A stretch of DNA of 56,501 nt from an uncultured Pelagibacteraceae bacterium (GTDB lineage: Bacteria > Pseudomonadota > Alphaproteobacteria > Pelagibacterales > Pelagibacteraceae). A program made the position numbers and the translations under genes. The stretch is taken from positions 1 to 56,501 of the forward strand of contig CACFTE010000007.1 of the NCBI GenBank assembly GCA_902569105.1, read 5' to 3'. This document shows, piece by piece, positions 48,012 through 55,995 of this stretch. The notes under the pieces are model-generated. The model saw nothing but the letters and a program-made list of their open reading frames with translations, ran no database searches and had not been told where the DNA came from. Numbering within the stretch: position 1 is the first letter of the stretch; every line of letters begins with the position of its first letter.

Positions 48012-49184
48012 TTAGAAGAGTTTTCCTTGCATACTATGCTGATACATAATTCTCATATCATCTACTGTTAGTTTTTTTGGATTTCCTTCTGTAGATGGGT
48101 CAGCTAAAGCCATCTTTGATAATCTTTCAATATCAAAATCTTTTTCCTCAATAACCTCTGATAGTTTATGAGGTATATCTAATTCTTTTCTTAAATCTAA
48201 TACCCAGTTTAAAAATCCATCAAATGAATTATCTTTAAAATCTAAATATTCACAAAGTTTAATTATTCTTTGTTCAATTTCTTTCTTATTAAATGATAAG
48301 ACATAAGGCATAAGAATTGCATTTGATAAGCCATGATGAACATTGTTTAATGCATTTATTGGATGACTTAACGAATGAATTGCACCTAATCCTTTTTGAA
48401 ATGCAGTTGACCCCATGCTTGCTGCGGTAAGCATATTCATTCTTGCTTCAATATCTTTTCCATTTTTAACAGCTTTTAAAAGCCACTTATTAATTAATTT
48501 CATTCCTTCTAATGCAATTCCATCAGCCATTGGATGAAATCCAGGGGCACAGTAAGCCTCTAGGCAATGCGCTAACGCATCCATTCCTGTTGCCGCAGTA
48601 ATTTTTGAAGGTAGATCTAAAGTTAAAACAGGATCTAGTATTACAATTGAAGGTAAAAACTTTGGATGAAAAATAATTTTTTTTTCACCAATCTTTTCAT
48701 TTAATATCACTGACGCCCTTCCAGTTTCTGAGCCGGTACCTGCAGTAGTTGGAACTGCTATGATTGGGGCTATTGTATCTGGATTTGCTTTGGACCAGTT
48801 ATCACCAATATCTTCAAATTCCCAAATAGATAAGGTTTGACCAGACATAAAAGCTATTGCTTTTCCGACATCTAAACCACTTCCTCCACCAAAAGCAATT
48901 ACCCCATCACATTTATTTTTGTTATAGAACTCAACACCTTCTTCTACATTTGAGCCTGTAGGGTTACCAATTACATTTGAAAAAACTTCCACAGCTAAAT
49001 TTTCTTTTTTAAGTAACGTAATAGCTTCTTCAATAATTTTACTTTTTGCTAATCCTTTATCAGTAACTAGCAGCGGTTTATTGATGTTTAGTTTATTACA
49101 TGCAGAAACTAAATCTTTGATACGATTTTCTCCAACCCAGATAGTTGTTGGATAGTTCCAATTATAATTTTGCATAATGTACAA
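48012..49184 (-). CDS. Iron-containing alcohol dehydrogenase (group III)
   Basis: A 390 aa NAD(P)-dependent dehydrogenase. The dinucleotide region is GVIAFGGGSGLDVGKAIAFM near residue 95 and IAVPTTAGTGSETG near residue 141. Metal-binding residues lie in TGMDALAHCLEAY near residue 195 and LGAIHSLSHPINALNNVHHG near residue 265. The substrate is unknown; members act on ethanol, butanol, 1,3-propanediol or methanol. The first methionine could be at 49184 or 49175. It starts 12 bases after the thiV-like gene and so may fall under the same TPP riboswitch. Confidence 0.88.
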   Translation of the reverse strand: MYIMQNYNWNYPTTIWVGENRIKDLVSACNKLNINKPLLVTDKGLAKSKIIEEAITLLKKENLAVEVFSNVIGNPTGSNVEEGVEFYNKNKCDGVIAFGGGSGLDVGKAIAFMSGQTLSIWEFEDIGDNWSKANPDTIAPIIAVPTTAGTGSETGRASVILNEKIGEKKIIFHPKFLPSIVILDPVLTLDLPSKITAATGMDALAHCLEAYCAPGFHPMADGIALEGMKLINKWLLKAVKNGKDIEARMNMLTAASMGSTAFQKGLGAIHSLSHPINALNNVHHGLSNAILMPYVLSFNKKEIEQRIIKLCEYLDFKDNSFDGFLNWVLDLRKELDIPHKLSEVIEEKDFDIERLSKMALADPSTEGNPKKLTVDDMRIMYQHSMQGKLF

Positions 49185-49196
49185 TTATTAAGACTA

Positions 49197-50645
49197 TTAA
49201 TTTCTTATACCATAATCTTTAATTTTCCACACGACTAATGGAGCAAAAGTTGCCACTATAAATGATGAAAATAATAAGGATTGTGAAATAAAATCATGAA
49301 ACATATTTGTTGGAAAAATAATCCCTGCTAATATTGATTTTGAAAAATCGGTACTTGGAAATAAAAGTAAACCCATCATTAAACCAAATAAAATAGAAAC
49401 GTAAGCTTTTTTCTCGCTAAAATTTTTATTATAAAATCCATAAAAAACACTCATCACTGCTGCACAACAAAGTAAATCAGCTAATAAAAATAAATACAAA
49501 ATACTTAATCCTTTTGATGCAACAACAAAGGCAATTATTGATAATATAATTATTATTTGTTTAGAAAATTTAAGATAATTTTTTTTACTTTTAAATACTT
49601 TATTTCCATCTACTATAATCAAACTTGAAACTGCATTAATTAAAGTATCTATACTACTTACTGTTAAAGATATGGCTAATATGACTATTATAATTGATAA
49701 TTGAATTCCATTTTCTTTTAATATAAGTGAAAAAAATGCAAGATCTGGAATAACAGTTTCATTTTGTGAAACCGCAATTAGACCTGAAAATCCCATTAAA
49801 AAAACTATTGGAAGAATAATTATAAAAGAAAAAATTAAACTTTTTTTCAATACATCGTTATTTTTTGCAGCATATACTCTTTGCCAATTTCCCTGATGAA
49901 ATAAATTTGTTGCAGCTACTGCTATAAAAAAAGTTAATCCAGCTGTAAAATTAGGTAAGTAATTTGAGCTTAAGAGATGTGGTCTATTTTGATTTATAAA
50001 GTCAAAATTAAAATTTCCTGAATTTAATGAAAACAAATTTGTAAAAACAATTAATAATAATATTAAAAATATAACAAATTGAATATTGTCAGTAAAAAGT
50101 GATGCTCGCAATCCCCCATATAAAGTATAAATTAAAGATGATGTCACAACAATACCGGCTGTGATCCATAAACTTGTTCCTGAAATATATTTAACTAACA
50201 AAGATATTGCAGTGACTTCTGCAATTAAGAAAATTGTCATGTAAAAAATTGATAAAAATAAAATCAATTTGAATAATTTATTTCCGTATCGTGATCTGAT
50301 AACCTCAATTAAAGTTTTTCCTTTTGAATAATTTTTTCTAAATTTTTCTCCTAAATAAATTAATATGAATAAAGGAAATGCAGTTCCTAATGCATAACCT
50401 ATTACAGCACCAATTCCACCCCATGTTGCAGCAGAAGCTGGTCCAAAAAGTATCCATGCTCCTAATGCGGAAGCCACTAAACTTGATGTTAAAGAAAAAA
50501 CTCCAACTGATCTATTTGCTAACAGATAGTTATTAAGACCTTGGTGTTTTTTTGAATAAGATATTCCAATTACAATAAATAATAAGCTAATACCTAATGT
50601 AATTATTATTGAGATTGATTGATTTATTAAATTAAGTTGATCCAT
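49197..50645 (-). CDS. thiV: Sodium:solute symporter under TPP riboswitch control, probable thiamine-pyrimidine (HMP) transporter
   Basis: A 482 aa protein with about 13 helices. SSS-family features are SLTSSLVASALGAWILFGPA near residue 50 (first unwound helix) and VTSSLIYTLYGGLRASLFTD near residue 168. The gene starts directly after a compact TPP riboswitch whose conserved GGGAG is its only ribosome-binding site. In SAR11 a symporter with this arrangement has been named ThiV and proposed to import HMP, the thiamine pyrimidine precursor that these cells need. Specificity for HMP, thiamine or another precursor is inferred from the riboswitch, not from the protein sequence. Confidence 0.85.
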   Translation of the reverse strand: MDQLNLINQSISIIITLGISLLFIVIGISYSKKHQGLNNYLLANRSVGVFSLTSSLVASALGAWILFGPASAATWGGIGAVIGYALGTAFPLFILIYLGEKFRKNYSKGKTLIEVIRSRYGNKLFKLILFLSIFYMTIFLIAEVTAISLLVKYISGTSLWITAGIVVTSSLIYTLYGGLRASLFTDNIQFVIFLILLLIVFTNLFSLNSGNFNFDFINQNRPHLLSSNYLPNFTAGLTFFIAVAATNLFHQGNWQRVYAAKNNDVLKKSLIFSFIIILPIVFLMGFSGLIAVSQNETVIPDLAFFSLILKENGIQLSIIIVILAISLTVSSIDTLINAVSSLIIVDGNKVFKSKKNYLKFSKQIIIILSIIAFVVASKGLSILYLFLLADLLCCAAVMSVFYGFYNKNFSEKKAYVSILFGLMMGLLLFPSTDFSKSILAGIIFPTNMFHDFISQSLLFSSFIVATFAPLVVWKIKDYGIRN

Positions 50646-50648
50646 ATT

Positions 50649-50711
50649 CTCCCTTTCTGAATTACCGGACAGGTTCTAAGGGTATATCTCAGCCTAATGG
50701 CACCCCTTTGT
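50649..50711 (-). promoter_or_regulatory. TPP (THI-box) riboswitch
   Basis: The minus strand reads AAAGGGGTGCC, then a tiny ATTA-loop in place of P3, GGCTGAGATATACCCTTAGA, ACCTGTCCGGTAATTCAG, and AAAGGGAG before AATATG. These are the conserved THI-box blocks in order: GGGGTGCC, GGCTGAGA, ACCC-TT-GAACCTG, GGTAAT and AGGGA. CCCTT can pair with AAGGG. The final GGGAG is also the Shine-Dalgarno sequence of the symporter, so TPP binding should block translation. The element fills the whole 66-base gap after the ABC permease stop. An outer P1 stem is not evident. Confidence 0.93.
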
Positions 50712-51479
50712 TTAACTCTTTATAGTATAACCCTTTTTAAGAACATATGCGACTACTGAAATACAAAGAACTAAAAAGAAAATCATTGAGGCTATACTAA
50801 TCCAAATATTAAAATCTGATGCTCCATAAAAAGAAAATCTTAAACCATTAATCAAATACACCACCGGATTGAAATAAGTTACCATTTGCCAAAAAGGAGG
50901 TAGCATATCCAGAGAATATAAACTGCCGCCTAGAAATACCATTGGAGTAATAACCAATGTAGGAATAATAGACATCTGCTCAAAATTCGAGCTTAACAAT
51001 CCAATTAAAAAACCAAATAACGCGAATGTAAATGCTACAAGCACAAGTAAAAAGACCATTAATAAAGGATGAAGAATTGAAACCTCAACAAAAAAGTTTG
51101 ACGTAGCCAATATTACTGCTCCAATAATTAACGTTTTGGTTGCTCCAGCGCCAACAAAAGCTAATACCATTTCAAAAGTAGATATTGGTGCCGCAAGTAT
51201 TTCATAAAGTGAACCATTGAATTTTGGAAAAAAGATACCAAACGAAGTATTGCTTATTGACTGAGTTAATAATGTTAGCATGATTAAACCAGGCACAATG
51301 TAAGAGCCATAACTAATGCCATCTATATTCTGAACATAGTTTCCAATTACTGAGCCAAAGACAATAAAATAAAGTGAAGTTGATAATACTGGAGATATTA
51401 AAGACTGTAACAATGTTCTTCTAAATCGATCCATTTCGTGAAGATAAATTGCTCTAAATCCGTAATAATTAATTCTCAT
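50712..51479 (-). CDS. ABC-2 type transporter permease (YadH-like)
   Basis: A 255 aa membrane protein with six helices of the ABC-2 permease family. It starts with a cytoplasmic coupling segment [20 protein letters not shown] and has the family's central loop [20 protein letters not shown] near residue 56. It overlaps the upstream ATPase gene by 11 bases, forming a two-component exporter. The substrate is unknown; YadGH-type systems are themselves uncharacterised. Its stop codon directly adjoins the TPP riboswitch. Confidence 0.87.
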   Translation of the reverse strand: MRINYYGFRAIYLHEMDRFRRTLLQSLISPVLSTSLYFIVFGSVIGNYVQNIDGISYGSYIVPGLIMLTLLTQSISNTSFGIFFPKFNGSLYEILAAPISTFEMVLAFVGAGATKTLIIGAVILATSNFFVEVSILHPLLMVFLLVLVAFTFALFGFLIGLLSSNFEQMSIIPTLVITPMVFLGGSLYSLDMLPPFWQMVTYFNPVVYLINGLRFSFYGASDFNIWISIASMIFFLVLCISVVAYVLKKGYTIKS

Positions 51480-52404
51480 TATTTTCCTTTACTAAAGTTA
51501 CAAATATTTTTTCAAGTGTACTTTCCTCTGTTTTAAGATCTTTAAGCTTTAATCCTTGATCTCTTATATCTTGTAGAAGATTTGTAATTCCAGTTCTTTG
51601 TTTTTGAGTATCATATGAGTAAGTTAACGAGAGTTTATTACCACTTAATTCAAGATCATATTTACTTAAGCTTTCTGGAATAGTGTCTGTTTTTTCGTGT
51701 AAATCAATTCTAAGTTTTTTTCTTCCCATTTTATTTAAAAGATCTTTTTTCTGATCTACTACAATTATTTCTCCATTATTTATTACTGCAACTCTATCTG
51801 CAATAGCTTCTGCCTCCTCAATATAATGAGTGGTTAAAATTATTGTTACACCACTTTCTCTTAGTGCTTCTACTGATTTCCACATATCTTTTCTTAATTC
51901 TACGTCTACGCCAGCTGTAGGCTCATCCAAGAATAAGATTGAAGGTTTGTGGGATAAAGCTTTTGCAATAAGCACTCTTCTCTTCATTCCACCTGATAAC
52001 TGTCTTAGAATATTATCTTTTTTATCCCAAAGAGATAATTTTTTTAATACACTTTCAATATACTTTGGATCTGGAGCTTTGCCATACAGTCCCCTTGTAA
52101 AAGAAACATTATTAAATACAGTCTCAAAGTTTTCTAAAGTTAATTCTTGAGGGACTAAACCAATCTTAGATCTAGTTTGTCTATAATCATTAATTATATC
52201 AAATCCATCAACATTAACTTTTCCAGATGAAGGTGTAACGATTCCACAAATAATACTTATTAATGTTGTTTTGCCAGCACCGTTTGGTCCAAGCATAGCA
52301 AGTATCTCACCCTTTTTTATATTTAAACTTACGTTATTTAAAGCTTTCAATCCGTTTTTATAAGTTTTTGATAAATTATTTATTGATATTAAATCTTCAG
52401 ACAT
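51469..52404 (-). CDS. ABC-2 type transporter ATP-binding protein (YadG-like)
   Basis: A 311 aa ATPase. Walker A is [11 protein letters not shown] near residue 39, the signature [19 protein letters not shown] near residue 137, Walker [13 protein letters not shown] near residue 157, and the H-loop TTHY near residue 192. A C-terminal extension of about 90 residues follows the ATPase core, as in DrrA/YadG proteins. It pairs with the overlapping permease and is preceded by a 50-base gap that may hold the promoter. Confidence 0.92.
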   Translation of the reverse strand: MSEDLISINNLSKTYKNGLKALNNVSLNIKKGEILAMLGPNGAGKTTLISIICGIVTPSSGKVNVDGFDIINDYRQTRSKIGLVPQELTLENFETVFNNVSFTRGLYGKAPDPKYIESVLKKLSLWDKKDNILRQLSGGMKRRVLIAKALSHKPSILFLDEPTAGVDVELRKDMWKSVEALRESGVTIILTTHYIEEAEAIADRVAVINNGEIIVVDQKKDLLNKMGRKKLRIDLHEKTDTIPESLSKYDLELSGNKLSLTYSYDTQKQRTGITNLLQDIRDQGLKLKDLKTEESTLEKIFVTLVKENNEN

Positions 52405-52454
52405 TCCGCATTTATATAGTTTTTTTTATTATTATTACAACATAGGGATTATAG

Positions 52455-53510
52455 CTAATCTTTTGACATTCTCCATATTTCACCATAATCACTTAACATT
52501 AAAATTTTCCCGTTTAGATCTTGTTTTACATCCCTAATTCTTCCAATTGTGTTTTTGAAAAGTATTTCTTCCTCTATAAATTTGTTTTCCTCAAAATTTA
52601 ATCTTCTTAGCGATTGATGTTTTAGAGATGCTATCAATGCTTGACCTTTCCATTCAGGAAATTCATCTCCACTATAAATTAAACATGCTGATGTAGCTAT
52701 TGATGGTACATAATATTTTATTGGTCTGTCATATCCTGGAAGCCATTCTGGACCTCCTGGTAAACCTGAATATTTAGTGCCACCCCAATAAAGTTTATCC
52801 CAACCGTAATTTCCACCCTTATTTACCTTTCCAAACCAATCTCCACCTCTTGCTCCATGATTTGTCATATAAACATTATTATCATAAGAGGATAAACACA
52901 TACCCTGGACATTTCTAATTCCTATTTGATAAATTTCAGGGAGCCAATCTGGTTTGTCTAAAAACTTTGGATTATCTTTTGGTATTGATCCATCTGTTTT
53001 TATCCGAATAATGCTTCCAGGGTGTTTAGAGGGATCTTGAGCTATTATTCCTCCACCTCTTTCTCCTGAAGAAATATAAATATCGTCTTCTTTTATCACT
53101 ATTCTTGATCCAAAATGATATCCGCTTTTAATAGAAGGTGTTGATCTAAATAAATTTGAAAATATTAATTCATTTTCATTAAACTTAGCTTTTGCTAAAG
53201 AAGTTGATGTAAATCCATTAGTTATGTGTTCTGAATAAGTTACATAAACATAATTATTTTCAAAAAAAATATCTAACAATCCACCTTGGCCATCCTCTAA
53301 TACATCTAAATTATGTTTTATAGTCTTAGATGTATTTTTAAATTCATTAAATAGAATTATATTTCCTGGTTTTTCCGTAATTAAATATTTTCCATCATTA
53401 ACAATAGATAATGACCAAGGACTATTAAAACCGTCTTTAATTTTTGTTAAATTAATTTCAGCAAATACATTTGTGCTTAGAAATATAAATAAAATAAAAA
53501 GCTTTTTCAT
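52455..53510 (-). CDS. PQQ-dependent soluble aldose dehydrogenase (GSDH family), exported
   Basis: A 351 aa protein with a signal peptide (KKLFILFIFLSTNVFAE, cleavage near residue 17). A six-bladed beta-propeller of the glucose/sorbosone dehydrogenase family follows. Visible family segments are LDVLEDGQGGLLDIFFENNY near residue 68, GSRIVIKEDDIYISSGERGG near residue 134, and IRNVQGMCLSSYDNNVYMTN near residue 198. YliI-type relatives oxidise aldoses in the periplasm with PQQ. No PQQ synthesis genes are in the window, so cofactor supply is open. The start overlaps the last base of the glaH stop. Confidence 0.87.
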   Translation of the reverse strand: MKKLFILFIFLSTNVFAEINLTKIKDGFNSPWSLSIVNDGKYLITEKPGNIILFNEFKNTSKTIKHNLDVLEDGQGGLLDIFFENNYVYVTYSEHITNGFTSTSLAKAKFNENELIFSNLFRSTPSIKSGYHFGSRIVIKEDDIYISSGERGGGIIAQDPSKHPGSIIRIKTDGSIPKDNPKFLDKPDWLPEIYQIGIRNVQGMCLSSYDNNVYMTNHGARGGDWFGKVNKGGNYGWDKLYWGGTKYSGLPGGPEWLPGYDRPIKYYVPSIATSACLIYSGDEFPEWKGQALIASLKHQSLRRLNFEENKFIEEEILFKNTIGRIRDVKQDLNGKILMLSDYGEIWRMSKD

Positions 53511-54424
53511 TAATTGAAAAAAGCGCCTCTTATTCTTAAAAGTTCTCTACTAAGATTTTTATTTTCTTTAAATGGTTTTCTGCCATGAAGCCAAAAGTAA
53601 TTGTTTGCAATTACACATGACCCTACTGGTAATTTAGTTTCTATTTTATTTTTGCTTCCTTCAAGCCTATCTGACAAACGTTGTAAAAATAATCCCTGTT
53701 CCATATTTTTTGGTTCAGGAAATTGGTCAATATATGATATTTGCGCTAAACCATTTTCATCTTTAGTAAAAACTGGGTGCTCAACTTTATAATCTATGTT
53801 TTTACTCTTCGGAGAACCCCAGATAAAATTTTGATTTCCAACAGGATCATTTAATAATTGCTCTAAGAATTCCCAGTCGTCTAAATGTAATAAAACACTT
53901 TCGCCACCTTCGACGTTTTTTTCCTCAAGCTTTGACATTAGCAACCAATCAGTTTTTTCCTTAACATAAGTTCCATCAGTATGTAGGTCCATATTAGTAT
54001 AAGGTTTTCTCAAATAACTATCTGAGGTGTCAACGTGTTTTACATGAAATCTTGCATAATATTTTCCTGCCATTGAATCATGATTTGGATTTCCAAATAA
54101 ATGGGTAATTGCAGTAGAAAGCTTTACTAAAAAAGTTTGATCAACTATTGCTGAATTATTTTTTGGACTTAATATTATGCATCCTGTTTCTCTATCTTTT
54201 AAAACCTCGGTAATAAATTTACTAAGTTTTTTTGATGTAACTTCGTCTAAGACATTTGCAATAGTAAATCTTGAAAAAGGTTTGTACTCTAAAGTTAAGA
54301 TATCAAATTTTTTAAAATTGAATGCGAGTTTTTCAATTATTGTATCATCAAGTTCTATGTTTATAATTCTTTTTGATTTTTGATGATACTCAATGTTTAA
54401 TCCATCAATACTTATTAATTCCAT
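53510..54424 (-). CDS. glaH: Glutarate 2-hydroxylase (CsiD/GlaH), Fe(II)/2-oxoglutarate dioxygenase
   Basis: A 304 aa dioxygenase aligned by eye along its length with E. coli CsiD. Shared segments include AMAG/SG-KYYARF-VK-VD-SDSYLRKP (residues 117-141), ESVLLHLDDWE near residue 175 and NYFWLHGRKPF near residue 275. Iron ligands are H148 and D150 in LHTDGTYV and H280; arginines near 293-299 (SRELLRIRG) bind 2-oxoglutarate. It should convert glutarate to L-2-hydroxyglutarate plus succinate. The usual partner lhgO is not nearby; the neighbour is the PQQ dehydrogenase gene, overlapped by one base. Confidence 0.92.
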   Translation of the reverse strand: MELISIDGLNIEYHQKSKRIINIELDDTIIEKLAFNFKKFDILTLEYKPFSRFTIANVLDEVTSKKLSKFITEVLKDRETGCIILSPKNNSAIVDQTFLVKLSTAITHLFGNPNHDSMAGKYYARFHVKHVDTSDSYLRKPYTNMDLHTDGTYVKEKTDWLLMSKLEEKNVEGGESVLLHLDDWEFLEQLLNDPVGNQNFIWGSPKSKNIDYKVEHPVFTKDENGLAQISYIDQFPEPKNMEQGLFLQRLSDRLEGSKNKIETKLPVGSCVIANNYFWLHGRKPFKENKNLSRELLRIRGAFFN

Positions 54425-54436
54425 AATATAATTATT

Positions 54437-54688
54437 TTAATTCTCAAGCAATTTTGCTTTAGCTTTATTAAATTCTTCTTCACTTAATGCACCTGATTTA
54501 TATAATTCATTTAATTTTTCTAATTCAGATATCATGCCAGTATTATTTTCTGGTAAATTTTTCAATTCTTCTTCTTCAGTTAATCTTTCACTTTTAGCTT
54601 TCATGCCTCTCATGGTTGATCTAGCACCTAAATAAATTACAAATATCATCGCTGAAATTGCTAATGTAAAAAATATAATTGCTTGCAT
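54437..54688 (-). CDS. Small membrane protein with SHOCT domain
   Basis: An 83 aa protein with one N-terminal helix (residues 3-22), a polar linker, and a C-terminal SHOCT module reading ISELEKLNELYKSGALSEEE followed by FNKAKAKLLEN. SHOCT domains are short oligomerisation modules found on many small membrane proteins; no function is known for this one. It sits 3 bases downstream of the 67 aa membrane protein and 12 bases upstream of glaH. Confidence 0.75.
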   Translation of the reverse strand: MQAIIFFTLAISAMIFVIYLGARSTMRGMKAKSERLTEEEELKNLPENNTGMISELEKLNELYKSGALSEEEFNKAKAKLLEN

Positions 54689-54691
54689 TAA

Positions 54692-54895
54692 TTAATCCTC
54701 ATCATCCTCTCTCCATCCTTTTTGATACAAAAGATATGCTGCAATAGTAACAGAAATTACCCCTACAACCATGCCAATATTTATCCCTATTTCTTTACCA
54801 AAAAAATACCAACCAAGTTGTGTTGAGCCAATTGGAGGAAAACAAAGAATTGCCATTAAAATTGGAATTCTATAATAGTAAGGTGGTCTTTTCAT
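54692..54895 (-). CDS. Small two-helix membrane protein, function unknown
   Basis: A 67 aa protein (MKRPPYYYRIPILMAILCF) with helices at about residues 9-28 and 35-55 and an acidic C-terminal tail (GWREDDED). Tyrosine, proline and arginine crowd the N-terminus. No family is recognised. It is the first gene of the run leading to the SHOCT protein, glaH and the PQQ dehydrogenase, so a shared transcript is likely. Confidence 0.65.
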   Translation of the reverse strand: MKRPPYYYRIPILMAILCFPPIGSTQLGWYFFGKEIGINIGMVVGVISVTIAAYLLYQKGWREDDED

Positions 54896-54959
54896 ATTTG
54901 AACAAAGACCAGAATAGATTAATAAATTTATAATTTAAGATAATTATATGTCACAGTAT

Positions 54960-55931
54960 TTAGCAGTTTTTGAACGAAGCAGACATGTTTTTAATCAGAT
55001 CGAAATATAAATCTTTACCTGAATTTAAAGTTGCTCCTAGAGGGTCAACTACTCCAGTTTTTATATCCATGTCTTTTGCAACTGCTTTAATGATATCTGG
55101 ATTGAACTGTGGTTCTGAAAATACGCAAGCGACTTTATCATGTTCAATTATTTCTCTGATCTCGGCTAATTGTTCTGCACCAGGCATTACATCTGTATTA
55201 ACTGTAAATGCTCCCAAAATATTTACATTAAATCTTTCTTCAAAATATTGGTATGCATCATGAAAAACTATAGAAGCAACACTTTTACTTAATTCAGATT
55301 TTGTATCTTTAATTAACTTATCAATATCCTTAAGAGCTTTTGCTAAGTTTTTTTTATAAGTTGAAGAGTTTTTTTCATCATTTTCAATTAAATGCTCAGC
55401 CATTTCTTTTAAAATAACTTTCGCATTAACAGGGTCTAACCAAATGTGTGGGTCAAACTCACCATGAGCGTGTCCTTCGTGGTCATCATGTCCGTGGTCG
55501 TCATGATCATCTTCTTTTTTACCATGGTCATCGTGTCCGTGGTCGTCATGGTCGTGATCATCAAAAATATTTCTTTCTCTAAATTTTAAAATCTCTAAAC
55601 CTTTGATATCCATTAACTCAATTTTTTCTGCTTTTTTTGCAATTGAACTCAATGGTTTTACTAAAAAATTCTCTAAATCTTCACCTACCCAAAATATAAT
55701 ATCTGCTTCTTGAAGCATTTTTGCATGTGAAGGTTTCATGGCAAAGCCGTGTGGAGATGCATATCCATCTACTATTAAATCTGGTTTTCCAACACCATCC
55801 ATTAAAGAGCTAGCTAAAGAGTGAATAGGTTTAATAGATGCAACAACTTTTACATCTGCATTTAAAGATGTAAAGAATGTCAAAAATGTTATTATTGCAA
55901 GAAAGAAAGGAATTTTTTTTAAATAAGCCAT
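54960..55931 (-). CDS. znuA: Zinc ABC transporter substrate-binding protein ZnuA
   Basis: A 323 aa periplasmic protein with a signal peptide (hydrophobic residues 8-24, ending NADVK). Zinc ligands include H61 in YASPHGFAMKPSHA, the histidine of FDPHIWLDP near residue 162, and VFHDAYQYFEERFNV near residue 223. A 34-residue loop at 124-157 consists almost wholly of His and Asp (HDDHGHDDHG repeats) and should capture or store Zn(II). It delivers zinc to ZnuB/ZnuC. It is divergent from znuC across a Zur-type operator. Confidence 0.94.
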   Translation of the reverse strand: MAYLKKIPFFLAIITFLTFFTSLNADVKVVASIKPIHSLASSLMDGVGKPDLIVDGYASPHGFAMKPSHAKMLQEADIIFWVGEDLENFLVKPLSSIAKKAEKIELMDIKGLEILKFRERNIFDDHDHDDHGHDDHGKKEDDHDDHGHDDHEGHAHGEFDPHIWLDPVNAKVILKEMAEHLIENDEKNSSTYKKNLAKALKDIDKLIKDTKSELSKSVASIVFHDAYQYFEERFNVNILGAFTVNTDVMPGAEQLAEIREIIEHDKVACVFSEPQFNPDIIKAVAKDMDIKTGVVDPLGATLNSGKDLYFDLIKNMSASFKNC

Positions 55932-55943
55932 AAATTAAATATT

Positions 55944-55956
55944 GTTATATTATAAC
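55944..55956. promoter_or_regulatory. Zur-box-like palindrome 1 between znuA and znuC
   Basis: GTTATATTATAAC is a perfect 13-bp dyad (GTTATA-T-TATAAC). It lies 13 bases upstream of the znuA start and matches the GTTATA-n-TATAAC pattern of proteobacterial Zur operators. Its location between divergent zinc-uptake genes supports zinc-dependent repression of both. Confidence 0.8.
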
Positions 55957-55959
55957 GTT

Positions 55960-55976
55960 ATGTAATAATATAACAT
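55960..55976. promoter_or_regulatory. Zur-box-like palindrome 2 between znuA and znuC
   Basis: ATGTAATAATATAACAT is a near-perfect 17-bp dyad (one mismatched pair) of the same type as the first box, centred 18 bases from it. Two adjacent boxes suggest cooperative binding of two Zur dimers over both promoters. It ends 20 bases before the znuC ATG. Confidence 0.75.
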
Positions 55977-55995
55977 TTATAAGTCAAGTATAAAA

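Noticed and set aside
50649-50711. Glycine or SAM riboswitch as alternative for the element before the symporter
   Set aside because: The ordered GGGGTGCC, GGCTGAGA, ACCTG, GGTAAT and AGGGA blocks are specific to the TPP element.
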